This document shows positions 26,903-36,114 of a stretch of 64,000 bases of DNA, piece after piece. Position numbers and translations under genes: made by a program. Numbering within the stretch: the stretch's first letter is position 1; every line of letters begins with the position of its first letter. This DNA is from SP5GCR1 sp965199685 (GTDB lineage: Bacteria > Pseudomonadota > Gammaproteobacteria > Poriferisulfidales > Oxydemutatoraceae), in assembly GCA_965199685.1 (NCBI GenBank), contig OZ241323.1, forward strand, positions 2,542,001 through 2,606,000. The letters run 5' to 3'. The notes under the pieces were generated by a model, which ran no database searches, was not told where the DNA came from, and saw only the letters and a program-made list of their open reading frames with translations.

Positions 26903-27466
26903 TTATTCCTCACATTCAGACTCACTTTTAATACAAACACCACACTCCTCAAACAAACTCATATCATTGTCTTCAAAGGAAAATCCATACTTCCTCTTAA
27001 CATTGGCGTATCTTTTAAGATATTCGCACCATCTGCCCTCGGCAAAGTCATAATCAAGACCTTTGCCGTCCGATGATTTGCGTCTAAAGTCGGCCGGTAA
27101 ACTTTCGCCTTTTGAACTATTTATATTACTACAGGCTGGGACAAGATTATCAAAATCAGTTACGAAATTCTCTTTTTCTTGAGGACTCCAAAAACAGCCA
27201 CCAAGAATATGAGCTTCATTAAGCGAGACAATCATATCTACATGAAGCACATTACATTTTAGTTCTCCTACGATTTTTTTGGTGTAGAAGCCTTGTTTAA
27301 TCCTACCTCTAATCTGTGCTCTTATCGTAAAGTTCCACTCATCTCTATCAAATGGCGGACATTTACTTGTGGAATGATTAGAACTAGAGTGTGCATAGCT
27401 AATATCACTATAAAACATAGGTATTATAAAGACTATAGCCACAAGGGATAAGATGTATTTGTGCAT
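26903..27466 (-). CDS. Secreted HNH-nuclease-like protein with altered active site
   Basis: 187 residues from the ATG at 27466, which has AAGGAG 8 bases upstream. Signal peptide (YILSLVAIVFIIPMF, ending about ISYA). The block LHVDMIVSLNEAH followed by FDNLVPACSNINSSKGESLPADF and YANVKRKYGFSF resembles secreted HNH/DUF1524-type nucleases. In that group the first block usually reads DHVVPL; here the histidine is replaced by Met, which may abolish cutting. Seven or more cysteines suggest disulfides. It lies between two long direct repeats, inserted between hisE and tatA. Confidence 0.6.
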   Translation of the reverse strand: MHKYILSLVAIVFIIPMFYSDISYAHSSSNHSTSKCPPFDRDEWNFTIRAQIRGRIKQGFYTKKIVGELKCNVLHVDMIVSLNEAHILGGCFWSPQEKENFVTDFDNLVPACSNINSSKGESLPADFRRKSSDGKGLDYDFAEGRWCEYLKRYANVKRKYGFSFEDNDMSLFEECGVCIKSESECEE

Positions 27467-27489
27467 AATCATTTCTCCTTATAAAATCG

Positions 27490-27626
27490 GGAATTATATA
27501 CAATGCAAGAGTTCTTTTCCTCGCACTTGTTGCTATTCTTTGACACTTTACCGACCATTCTTGCAATCTCCATATCCAGATGCGGTATTGCCAACCGCCG
27601 ATCTGCTCCTAGCTTGGTTATCGCTA
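27490..27626. repeat. Long direct repeat, right copy
   Basis: Same-orientation copy of 26701-26840. On the minus strand both copies keep a frame ending GYGDCKNGR then a stop, although the bases differ at many third positions. A second frame through both copies (HLDMEIA) is also open. Confidence 0.8.
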
Positions 27627-27707
27627 GCCTTTAATACGGATAGTTTCATTGTAGGGAAAGTAGATCAAATTGCAAATGTGCAGAATAGTATATAATTCCC
27701 CTCAATT

Positions 27708-28031
27708 TTATTTACTGCGATTTCTCTTTTCCTGATGGCCAGAGATGCCAAAACGTTTCACCAATTCGTCCAATACCAAAGTTGAATCTATATTTTTGTA
27801 TGCCAAAAGCACCAAACAATGAAACCATAGGTCGGCTGCCTCGTGTATGATGTGCGTATCGTCCTCGCTAATACCAGCCTCTGTTAATTCTTGCGCTTCT
27901 TCCAAAATTTTATCGGCAATGCCCTCAATGCCTTTATCGTACAAACTTGCAACATAAGAATCGGCAGGAGAGGCTGCTTTGCGAGCTTGTAACACTTGAT
28001 CCAATTGTTTCAGAATATCATTGCTTTCCAT
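27708..28031 (-). CDS. hisE: Phosphoribosyl-ATP pyrophosphatase
   Basis: 107 residues. Hydrolyses phosphoribosyl-ATP to phosphoribosyl-AMP, step 2 of histidine synthesis. KILEEAQELTEA and HEAADLWFHCLVLL hold the MazG-like metal-binding acidic residues. It starts 12 bases after hisF; hisI, normally between or fused, is missing. Confidence 0.92.
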   Translation of the reverse strand: MESNDILKQLDQVLQARKAASPADSYVASLYDKGIEGIADKILEEAQELTEAGISEDDTHIIHEAADLWFHCLVLLAYKNIDSTLVLDELVKRFGISGHQEKRNRSK

Positions 28032-28043
28032 GTCATTAACACT

Positions 28044-28820
28044 TTATAGACTAGAAGTGATACGAACTTCCACGCCATGTTCACGCATATAATGCTTCGC
28101 TTGTGCGATTGAATATTCCCTAAAATGAAAAATACTCGCAGCTAATACGGCATCGGCTTTACCCGATTGAACGCCTTCTACTAAATGCTTAAGGTTGCCA
28201 ACACCGCCGGAGGCAATGACCGGGATGCCGACACGCTCACTGATGCGGCGGGTGAGTTCCAAATCAAAACCAAGTTTGGTGCCGTCTCGATCCATGCTGG
28301 TCAGCAAAATTTCTCCAGCACCCGCTTCTGCCATCCGTTGCGCCCATTCAACCGCATCTATGCCGCTCGCTTTGCGCCCACCGTGCGTGTAGACCTCCCA
28401 GCGTGATTCGCTGCCGCAACGTTTGGCATCTATTGCTACAACGACACATTGCGACCCTACCTTAGACACAGCTTCTTTAACAAAATCAGGGTTTTCTATA
28501 GCCGCAGTGTTGATTGCGATTTTGTCGGCACCGGCATGGTGCAGGTTGCGGATATCGTCAACGTTGCGCACGCCGCCGCCTACGGTCATCGGGATAAACA
28601 CCTCAGCGGCAACCCGAGTAACCAAATCAATCATAATCTCTCGCCTATCGGAACTTGCGGTTATATCTAAAAAGGTAATCTCATCGGCTCCTTCCTCGTT
28701 ATAGCATCTGGCAACTTCGGCTGGATCACCAGCATCTTTGATATCTACGAACCGCACACCTTTGACTACTCGCCCGCCCGCCACATCCAAGCATGGAATA
28801 ACCCGTTTAGTTAATGCCAT
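28044..28820 (-). CDS. hisF: Imidazole glycerol phosphate synthase, cyclase subunit
   Basis: 258 residues, TIM barrel. With HisH it forms imidazole glycerol phosphate and AICAR. KRVIPCLDVAGGRVVKGVRF has the catalytic aspartate; the two phosphate loops VGGGVR and ASGGVG are present. It follows hisA by 4 bases. Confidence 0.97.
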   Translation of the reverse strand: MALTKRVIPCLDVAGGRVVKGVRFVDIKDAGDPAEVARCYNEEGADEITFLDITASSDRREIMIDLVTRVAAEVFIPMTVGGGVRNVDDIRNLHHAGADKIAINTAAIENPDFVKEAVSKVGSQCVVVAIDAKRCGSESRWEVYTHGGRKASGIDAVEWAQRMAEAGAGEILLTSMDRDGTKLGFDLELTRRISERVGIPVIASGGVGNLKHLVEGVQSGKADAVLAASIFHFREYSIAQAKHYMREHGVEVRITSSL

Positions 28821-28824
28821 CTCT

Positions 28825-29571
28825 CTACTGCTCTATGGCACCAAGGCTCTCTACAAGTTGATGTGCCTTCTTTAGATCTATGGTGCCTTCGTACAAGGCT
28901 CGCCCAAGCACGATGCCCTGCATCCCTTCCTCGCCGGCAGTGCATGCGTGCTTGATATTATCCAGTGTCGTAAAACCACCAGCAGCGATAACCGGTATAT
29001 GTGTAGAAGCTGCCAATTCCAACGAACTTTCGATGTTAGGTCCTTGCATCATGCCGTCGCGGCTGACATCGGTATGAATAATCGCAACCACACCGTCGTC
29101 TTCAAAGTGTTGTGCTAAATCTATAGGGTCGTGGTGCGATACCTTAGACCAGCCCTCAGTTGCAACTTTGCCGTCCTTGATATCCAAACCCACGATGATA
29201 TGCCCGGGGAACTCCAGACATAGATCTTTGATGATATGCGGCTGACTTGCTGCGCGGGTGCCGATGATGACATATTGCGCGCCGCAATCCAAATAGGCTT
29301 GCACGGTGTCGTCGTCTCTTATACCACCACCGACTTGTACGGGAACATCGGGAAATGCCTTGGTTATTTGTGCCACAACTTTCATGTTGCGTGGCTTACC
29401 GGCAAAAGCACCGTCCAAATCAATGATGTGCAGGCGTTTTGCTTTTTGTGCCACCCAACGCTCGGCGACGGAAAGAGGATCATCGGAAAAAATGGTTTCT
29501 TTTTCTTTAACACCTTGACGCAAGCGTACACATTTGCCGTCTTTCAGATCTATTGCGGGAATGAGTAACAT
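28825..29571 (-). CDS. hisA: ProFAR isomerase
   Basis: 248 residues, TIM barrel related to HisF. Isomerises ProFAR to PRFAR. LIPAIDLKDGKCVRLRQG and QVGGGIRDDD are the family blocks, and HTDVSRDGMMQGPN carries the second catalytic aspartate. Between hisH and hisF. Confidence 0.96.
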   Translation of the reverse strand: MLLIPAIDLKDGKCVRLRQGVKEKETIFSDDPLSVAERWVAQKAKRLHIIDLDGAFAGKPRNMKVVAQITKAFPDVPVQVGGGIRDDDTVQAYLDCGAQYVIIGTRAASQPHIIKDLCLEFPGHIIVGLDIKDGKVATEGWSKVSHHDPIDLAQHFEDDGVVAIIHTDVSRDGMMQGPNIESSLELAASTHIPVIAAGGFTTLDNIKHACTAGEEGMQGIVLGRALYEGTIDLKKAHQLVESLGAIEQ

Positions 29572-29611
29572 GATGGTTTAGATATGTGGGGGTTTTCTAT
29601 CATTATAACCG

Positions 29612-30250
29612 CTAAACGATGCCGTTCCAATTCCCGAAGTTTTGTAGCAAACGCAACCCGCAAGCAGAACTTTTCTCAGGGTGAAATTGCATCGCAAAAA
29701 TATATTCCGATGCGGCAGCACAACCGAAAGTAACTCCGTATTCGGTAGATCCTGCACACTGTTGTTGGTTGTCAGGAACGATGTAATAGCTATGCACAAA
29801 ATAAAAGTATTCGTTATCAGTGATGCGATTCCATAACGGATGGTCGGCTATTTGTTTGACATTGTTCCAGCCCATATGCGGAATTTTGTATTTGCTTTGC
29901 TCAGGGATTATATTATTCAGATGCCTTACTTGTCCTGGTAGCAGACCCAGACACTCTGTGCCGCCATTCTCTTCACTACGGTCAAATAACACCTGTAGAC
30001 CCAAACAAATACCCAAAAAGGGTTTCTCCGATGCTGCTTGTTTTAGCGGTTCAACCAAACCCTTACGCGTGATTCCAGCCATGCAGTCCTTCGCTGCACC
30101 CTGACCAGGAAAAACCACTTTATCGGCATCACGAACAACCGCAACATCGTCGGTGATCACAATGTTGGGATTACCAGAAATCGCGTGTGTGAGTGCTTGT
30201 TTGACCGAATATAGATTGCCTATGCCGCAATCTACGATAGCAATTAACAT
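29612..30250 (-). CDS. hisH: Imidazole glycerol phosphate synthase, glutaminase subunit
   Basis: 212 residues, class I glutamine amidotransferase. Supplies ammonia to HisF. GICLGLQVLF has the nucleophile Cys82; MQFHPEKSS holds the His-Glu pair. It is 40 bases upstream of hisA and 84 bases downstream of hisB. Confidence 0.96.
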   Translation of the reverse strand: MLIAIVDCGIGNLYSVKQALTHAISGNPNIVITDDVAVVRDADKVVFPGQGAAKDCMAGITRKGLVEPLKQAASEKPFLGICLGLQVLFDRSEENGGTECLGLLPGQVRHLNNIIPEQSKYKIPHMGWNNVKQIADHPLWNRITDNEYFYFVHSYYIVPDNQQQCAGSTEYGVTFGCAAASEYIFAMQFHPEKSSACGLRLLQNFGNWNGIV

Positions 30251-30334
30251 GTTTTACTGTTACCTATTCACAATTTTGCAAGCCGAGCCTTGCCTCGAAG
30301 GTTATACAAAAACCTTATTAAATCTAATAGCCGC

Positions 30335-30928
30335 TTATAGTTTTCCTTTGGTTGAGGGAAGTTCTGATGCCATTTGCGGGTCTATGGCAACCGCAGTTCT
30401 GCAAGCTCGCGCAAAAGCCTTAAACAAAGTCTCGGCAATATGGTGTGCATTAGAACCTCTGATATTATCCAAATGTACGGTGGCTTGTGCGTGATTAACA
30501 AAACCTTGAAAGAACTCGTGTATTAAATCCACATCAAACTCACCAATACGCGCCCGTGGATATTCAACCTTGTAGACCAGCCCGGGGCGTCCTGAAAAAT
30601 CTATCACCGCCCGCGACAATGCTTCGTCTAAAGGCACATAGGCATGACCGTAGCGATAAATACCTTTTTTGTCTCCCAAAGCCTTGTTGAAACACTGCCC
30701 CAATGTGATGCCAGTGTCTTCAACCGTATGGTGAAAATCCACCTCAAGATCACCCTGCGCCTTAATATCTAAATCAAAGCATCCATGTTTTCTCACTTGA
30801 TCGAGCATGTGTTCCATAAACGGAATACCGATATCATTCGTGCCTTGTCCTGAACCGTCAAGACCTAAAGTAATTTCTATATTAGTTTCGGCTGTTTCCC
30901 TAGAAATATGGGCGGTGCGTGGCTTCAT
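30335..30928 (-). CDS. hisB: Imidazoleglycerol-phosphate dehydratase
   Basis: 197 residues, the monofunctional form without the phosphatase domain. Mn enzyme; FMEHMLDQVRKHG and DFHHTVEDTG are the metal-binding blocks, and DEALSRAVIDFSGR completes the family. First visible gene of this his block; hisG, hisD and hisC are not in the window. Confidence 0.96.
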   Translation of the reverse strand: MKPRTAHISRETAETNIEITLGLDGSGQGTNDIGIPFMEHMLDQVRKHGCFDLDIKAQGDLEVDFHHTVEDTGITLGQCFNKALGDKKGIYRYGHAYVPLDEALSRAVIDFSGRPGLVYKVEYPRARIGEFDVDLIHEFFQGFVNHAQATVHLDNIRGSNAHHIAETLFKAFARACRTAVAIDPQMASELPSTKGKL

Positions 30929-31220
30929 GTCAAAATCGTGTTATTCATCAATTAAGAGATATTATATATGAATCTGGGGCTGTTAAAAAAGTATTTCTTG
31001 AACCGTAGGGGCGGATTTATACCCCGACTTTGCAATAGAAAACTGTAAAAGGTCGCAAACCCATACATGACAATACGCTCAAGCAAATTACTGTCCCACC
31101 CATTGGGTGAAACAAAATCTATTAATCTTTTTTATTAATTTATCACCTAAAGATCTGTACAAGACCTTGTTTTTACCTTACTTTAAAGGTTATCAATTAA
31201 CCTCAAAGAAAGGAGAAACT
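30929..31220. other. Intergenic stretch with a MITE-type end
   Basis: About 290 bases upstream of hisB and of the IS1380-type relic. It contains GGGGCTGTTAAAAAAGTATT (about 30972-30991) and GTAGGGGCGGATTT, both shared with the repeat family. The rest is AT-rich. No gene seen; the his promoter should lie here on the minus strand. Confidence 0.5.
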
Positions 31221-32638
31221 ATGGCAAAAGGAAACTCAAAAAAGCCCAACGATTAGCACCAAAATGCGTCGGATGGTCTGGGCATCACGAAAGATAACTT
31301 AACTTCTCGCGGGGGCTTGTTGCTAGCCCTCAAAGTGGTCAAATCACTACGACTTAAGAAACTTGCTGATATTTTATTTAGGCGACCGGGTAGCAATCGT
31401 GGCTACCTCAATGGCGACATTCTAACGACACTGGTGGCGATGCAAACCGACGGTGCGACCAGTTTGAGCGGTGTATTGCGTTTGCGCACGGAGAGCGCAT
31501 TGCTCAAGCTGGTCGGTATTCGCAAGATACAAGTGTCAATACCTTATCGCGGTGGTTGCATGGTCAGGGTCAAGCCGGTGTGCGTTTAATTAACAAGATC
31601 AATCAGAGGGTGATTACTGCCACCTTGGCGTGCCGGCAAGTCACAGAGGTGACGTTGGATATTGATGCGACAGTGATAGAGACTGAGAAATCCAGTGCTA
31701 CACGCACCTATCAGAACCACCGAGGTTTCACGATGATGGTCGGCACGCTAGTTGAGGTCGGTCAAGTGATTGCCGCCCAGTTGCGCCACGGCTATGTGTC
31801 GCCGAACTTTGACAATATTGGTTTCATCAAGACGTGTCGAAAGCTGTTGCCGAAAGGTATCCGGCTCAAGTGCGTGCGCAGTGATGCAGCCGGCTATCAA
31901 CACAAAGTGATTGACTATCTCATCCGCCATCACATTGAGTTTGTTATTCGTGCGGCAATGAACCCGGCGATTAGTCGCGCCATTGCGGCACTATCGGGGG
32001 CGGATTGGCAACGATTGCGATATAAAGACGGCAGTTTATCGCAACATGAGTGGGTGGCGCGTTGCACACATGTCATGTATCGTAGCGACAAAGTCATTGA
32101 CCTCGTCATCCAACGCAACCTCAGGCCACTGCCATTCCAGAAAAAACAGGCTGCCAAGTTGCTGGGTCGGCAACGGATATTGGATATATTTGTTAATGAC
32201 ACTGTTCAGTACGGCTATCGTGTCATTGCCACCAATATCAAAGCACTAGACAACTCAGAGATTGTCCACTTCTATAATCAACGCGGCGAGCATTCCGAGA
32301 ACCATATTAAAGAGTTGAAATCGGACTTTGCCGCCGGTCGTCCACCATGTAGTGAGTTTGATGCCAATGCGCTGCATGTTGCGGTGTGTGCGTTAGCTTT
32401 CAATGTCTTCGCACTGATGCGCCACGGTTTACCCGTCGGGATGCGCCGTGCCAGGGCATTGACACTGCGAGTGGATTTGTTTGCTTTGGCCGGGAAGATT
32501 GTTTACCATGGTCGGCAATGCCACCTCAAACTACCCGACGGCTATCTGAGCTTGTTGAGCCGCGCCTTGGCAACCATGCGCTATCATTTGGGTGGGGTGT
32601 TGCCGAATCTGCACTCGCCACTGATACAGCCAGACTAG
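31221..32638 (+). pseudogene. IS1380-family transposase, inactivated
   Basis: From ATG 31221 (after AAAGGAG) the frame reads MAKGNSKKPND and then a TAG at 31254-31256. The same frame continues afterwards with protein-like sequence to about 31530. A frameshift follows, and the second frame runs to 32638 with TLDIDATVIE (first catalytic Asp), RSDAAGYQ and the SENHIKELK block near the C-terminus. The order of these blocks is that of IS1380-type DDE transposases. One nonsense mutation plus one frameshift mean it is dead. Terminal inverted repeats could not be found. Confidence 0.8.
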
Positions 32639-32639
32639 C

Positions 32640-32798
32640 ATCTCAGTTTTAACACGCATTAACATAAGCCGCAGTCGCGGTGGTGGCTCCGCCTACTCTA
32701 ATACGAGAGGTGAAAGCATTTTTCCAGTATATATGGGTGTCAATGATGATTTTTTCGTTGCACCTGGCAATGATTTAACCATCAAGTTTCAGTTTTAG
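32640..32798 (+). pseudogene. 3' remnant of an outer-membrane protein gene
   Basis: Directly after the IS1380 relic, an open frame reads through ...NTRGESIFPVYMGVNDDF and ends ...NDLTIKFQF followed by TAG at 32796. A C-terminal alternating strand ending in Phe is typical of outer-membrane beta-barrel proteins. There is no start codon context and the 5' part is missing, so the IS probably cut this gene. Confidence 0.5.
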
Positions 32799-33319
32799 GC
32801 GGTTGACCTGATAATTTGGCAAGAAATTGTCCATTGCATACGATTTTGATTCTCTATTGACGATTTTCGGTGTTAGCCTTCCCCTACGGTGCATGAAATA
32901 CCTTTCCAACAGCTCCACATGAGGCTGTTGAAAAAGTGTCTGCATTGGTACATTCCCCTCCTCTGGAGGGGTGGCAGGCGAAGCCTGACGGGGTGGTTGC
33001 AAAGGTTCTGCACAAAGTCACGCCGTTTGTGCTACTGCAACAAACGACGGTTCTATTTTCCAACAGCTCCACATGCCCTCCCTAACGCGTTGCGTCTGCA
33101 AAAACAATCCATTCATCCATTTTAATTTACGGTAACCATACAGTAGGCACAGAACGTTTGGAGCTGAGTGGAACGGTACTTTAGGACAGATATATTAGCC
33201 CGATTCTAGTGCCGAAAAAACCCAAATTACGGTGCAGATGTGCTAAAATATACCACTTGAAAAAAGACCAAATTAAATCTCATTATTAAGTATGTTTTTA
33301 ACCCCTAATCCCCTAAATC
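32799..33319 (+). repeat. Repeat-rich intergenic region upstream of gyrB
   Basis: Contains a MITE-like element, 32923-33070, with ends GGCTGTTGAAAAAGTG and TTTTCCAACAGCTCC. Inside are a CCCCTCC/GGAGGGG hairpin, an AGGCGAAGCCT hairpin, and the stem-loop CGCCGTTTGT/ACAAACGACG (33021-33049, one mismatch) after GGTTCTGCACAAAGTCA. It is nearly identical to 62241-62388. 33080-33319 is AT-rich and should hold the gyrB promoter; no gene or clear Shine-Dalgarno is seen. Confidence 0.8.
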
Positions 33320-35719
33320 ATGGCATACGATTCGTCTAGCATCAAAGTCTTAAAAGGCCTTGAAGCGGTAAGAAAACGTCCCGGCATGTACATCGGCGAC
33401 ACTGATGACGGCACTGGGTTGCACCGCATGATTTATGAGGTTGTAGACAACTCTATAGACGAAGCACTTGCTGGTTTTTGCGATGAAATCAACATCGTCA
33501 TAGACGAGGCTGGCGGTGTGATAGTCACCGACAACGGGCGAGGTATTCCAGTGGATATGCACAAAGGAGAAGGCTGTTCTGCTGCCGAAGTAATTATGAC
33601 AACCCTACACGCCGGCGGAAAATTCGATGAAAACTCATATAAAGTCTCAGGTGGTCTGCACGGTGTCGGCGTATCGGTTGTCAACGCATTGTCCGAACAT
33701 CTGAAATTGACAGTTTGGCGCGACGGCAAAACCTATACCCAAGAGTATGCAATGGGCAAGCCGTTAAGCGAATTGACCGAGTCCAACGGTAGCGAAAACA
33801 AAAGCGGCACCCGTATCAGATTTATTCCCAGCAAAAAAGTTTTCAACAATGTGCGGTTTGAATACAAGCAATTGGTTTTTCGTTTGCGCGAGCTGGCTTT
33901 TCTGAACTCAGGTATCAAAATCAAATTAGAAGATCAAAGTAGCGGGCAAAGTGCCGAGTTTAAGTACGAAGGCGGCATCTCTGCCTATGTGCAGCACCTA
34001 AACAAAAGCCGTACCGCTTTGCATCCCAACATATTCCACAGCCAAAGCACTGAGACAGAAATAGAAGTTGAAATCGCAATGCAATGGAACGATAGCTACA
34101 TTGAAAACATACACTGCTATACGAACAACATCCCGCAGCGAGACGGCGGCACCCATTTGTCGGGGTTTCGCACCGCATTGACCCGCACGCTCAACCGCTA
34201 TATCGCCAAAGATAGCACTTTTGCCAAAGATAAACTTTCTATTTCAGGCGAAGATACCCGAGAAGGCTTGACCGCAGTAGTGTCGGTCAAAGTGCAAGAT
34301 CCCAAATTCTCATCGCAAACCAAGGAAAAGCTCGTCTCTTCCGAAGTGAGTGCGGCGGTTGCCTCGGCACTATCGCAAAAGTTTTACGACTTTTTACTTG
34401 AGAGCCCTTCTGAGGCAAAAGCCATCATCGGTAAGATTGTTGAGGCATCTAGGGCACGCGAAGCGGCACGTAAAGCACGCGAGATGACGCGTCGCAAAAG
34501 TGTATTGGATGTTGCTGGTTTGCCCGGCAAGTTGGCGGACTGTCAAGAGAAAGACCCGGCTTTGAGCGAGTTATTTTTGGTCGAGGGAGACTCCGCCGGT
34601 GGTTCGGCAAAACAAGGTCGCGACCGTAAAACACAGGCGGTGTTACCGCTCAAAGGAAAGATCTTAAACGTAGAAAGAGCACGGTTTGACAGAATGATTG
34701 CGTCGGCAGAAGTCGGCACCTTAATCACCGCACTGGGGTGCGGCATCAAAGACGAGTATGATCTAGAAAAGCTACGCTATCATCGCATCATTGTCATGAC
34801 TGATGCCGATGTAGACGGTTCTCATATTCGCACCTTGCTGTTGACTTTTTTCTTTCGCTATCTGCGTGAATTGGTGGAACACGGTTATCTATACATTGCA
34901 TTGCCCCCGCTATACAAACTCAAAAAAGGCAAACAAATACAATATCTAAGAGACGACGACGAGCTAGACGCGTTTTTGCTGAAACTCGCGGTCAAAGATG
35001 CACGGCTGGTACTCTCAAGCGGTAAAAAAGGAGCCGCCTTGGAAGGAGAGTCGTTGAAGTCTTTAATTACCGAGTATTTAGCGGTTACCAAAATCATAGA
35101 ACGCTTGGCACGACGTCACGACCGCCTTGTTCTAGAACAAATGCTTTTTATTCCCTCGTTATCGGCAGATACAGAGAAACAAAAGGAGACGATTCAGACT
35201 TGGGCAGAACACTTGCAAAAATCGCTTGATCAGTGCAGTCCGCCAGGTGTACGCTATGCAGTAAAAGGCTCGGCATCCGACATACCATTGACCGTCGTGC
35301 GCGAGGTTCACGGCTATAAACAACAAGATGACTTCCACGAAGCCTTTTTCCATTCCAGCGATTTCAACATGATGCGCAATATGGCAGAAAGGGTGGCTAC
35401 CCTAATCGGCACTGATACTTATGTTGAGTCCGGCGAAAAACAACAGAAAGTATCGAACTTCGGTGAAGTGGTTGATTGGCTGTTCGGACAAGCACGCTCA
35501 GGCTTGACGGTGCAACGCTATAAAGGCTTGGGTGAAATGAACCCCGACCAACTGAGAGAAACGACGATGGATCCAAAATCTAGACGCATGATGCGCGTTA
35601 AGATAGACGACCTCTCCATGGCCGATGAGGTGTTTTCTCAACTGATGGGCGATGAGGTTAAACCCAGACGAGAATTCATAGAAGATCACGCACTCTCGGT
35701 CATCAATTTAGATATCTAA
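33320..35719 (+). CDS. gyrB: DNA gyrase subunit B
   Basis: 799 residues. Order: GHKL ATPase (EVVDNSIDEA, TDNGRGIPVD, GGLHGVGVSVVNALS), transducer, TOPRIM (LVEGDSAGGSAKQGRDR, PLKGKILNVE, MTDADVDGSHIRTLLL) and a C-terminal domain with the long insertion found in gammaproteobacterial GyrB (about 550-720). The ending RREFIEDHALSVINLDI is GyrB, not ParE. The usual dnaA-dnaN-recF neighbours are absent; repeats lie on both sides. Confidence 0.97.
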   Translation: MAYDSSSIKVLKGLEAVRKRPGMYIGDTDDGTGLHRMIYEVVDNSIDEALAGFCDEINIVIDEAGGVIVTDNGRGIPVDMHKGEGCSAAEVIMTTLHAGGKFDENSYKVSGGLHGVGVSVVNALSEHLKLTVWRDGKTYTQEYAMGKPLSELTESNGSENKSGTRIRFIPSKKVFNNVRFEYKQLVFRLRELAFLNSGIKIKLEDQSSGQSAEFKYEGGISAYVQHLNKSRTALHPNIFHSQSTETEIEVEIAMQWNDSYIENIHCYTNNIPQRDGGTHLSGFRTALTRTLNRYIAKDSTFAKDKLSISGEDTREGLTAVVSVKVQDPKFSSQTKEKLVSSEVSAAVASALSQKFYDFLLESPSEAKAIIGKIVEASRAREAARKAREMTRRKSVLDVAGLPGKLADCQEKDPALSELFLVEGDSAGGSAKQGRDRKTQAVLPLKGKILNVERARFDRMIASAEVGTLITALGCGIKDEYDLEKLRYHRIIVMTDADVDGSHIRTLLLTFFFRYLRELVEHGYLYIALPPLYKLKKGKQIQYLRDDDELDAFLLKLAVKDARLVLSSGKKGAALEGESLKSLITEYLAVTKIIERLARRHDRLVLEQMLFIPSLSADTEKQKETIQTWAEHLQKSLDQCSPPGVRYAVKGSASDIPLTVVREVHGYKQQDDFHEAFFHSSDFNMMRNMAERVATLIGTDTYVESGEKQQKVSNFGEVVDWLFGQARSGLTVQRYKGLGEMNPDQLRETTMDPKSRRMMRVKIDDLSMADEVFSQLMGDEVKPRREFIEDHALSVINLDI

Positions 35720-36114
35720 CACCCTGTCCTTACATGTCCAACCGCCACGCGCCACCAAATCATGCAAACCACCCCTAATGCGTTGTCCTTGCATGTCCAA
35801 CCGCCACGCGCCACCCAACTTATGGCAACCACCCGTAGGGGAGGGTACTGCATTTTGCGATGAATACGCTGCCCAACATTCTAGAGTTCTGCACAATGTC
35901 ACGCCGATTGATTTTGATATATGTGATGTTTTTAACGAACACAGCATTTAGATTTTGCACAAAGTTACGCCACTTGACCTACTGGCTCAAGTGGCGGGTT
36001 CACTCGGCGATAATCGGCGGTTCTACTTGTGCAGACGTAACGCGTTTCGGGAGGGCATGTTAGCCCTCCCCTACGGCTCAAGGATACTTTTGCAACAACC
36101 CTCAAAATATACCT
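35720..36114 (+). repeat. Repeat block between gyrB and xth, with a compensated hairpin
   Basis: Two tandem, nearly identical segments CTTGCATGTCCAACCGCCAC (around 35729-35760 and 35784-35815), then a half-copy of the stem-loop family (about 35880-35920), then a full stem-loop CGCCACTTGA/TCAAGTGGCG (35968-35996). It ends with a MITE-like end TACTTTTGCAACAACCC (about 36086-36102). No gene seen. Confidence 0.75.

Noticed and set aside
26701..27626. Direct repeats around a gene cassette resembling integron attC sites
   Set aside because: The repeats lack the paired inverted core sites (RYYYAAC/GTTRRRY) and an overall palindrome; no integrase is seen.
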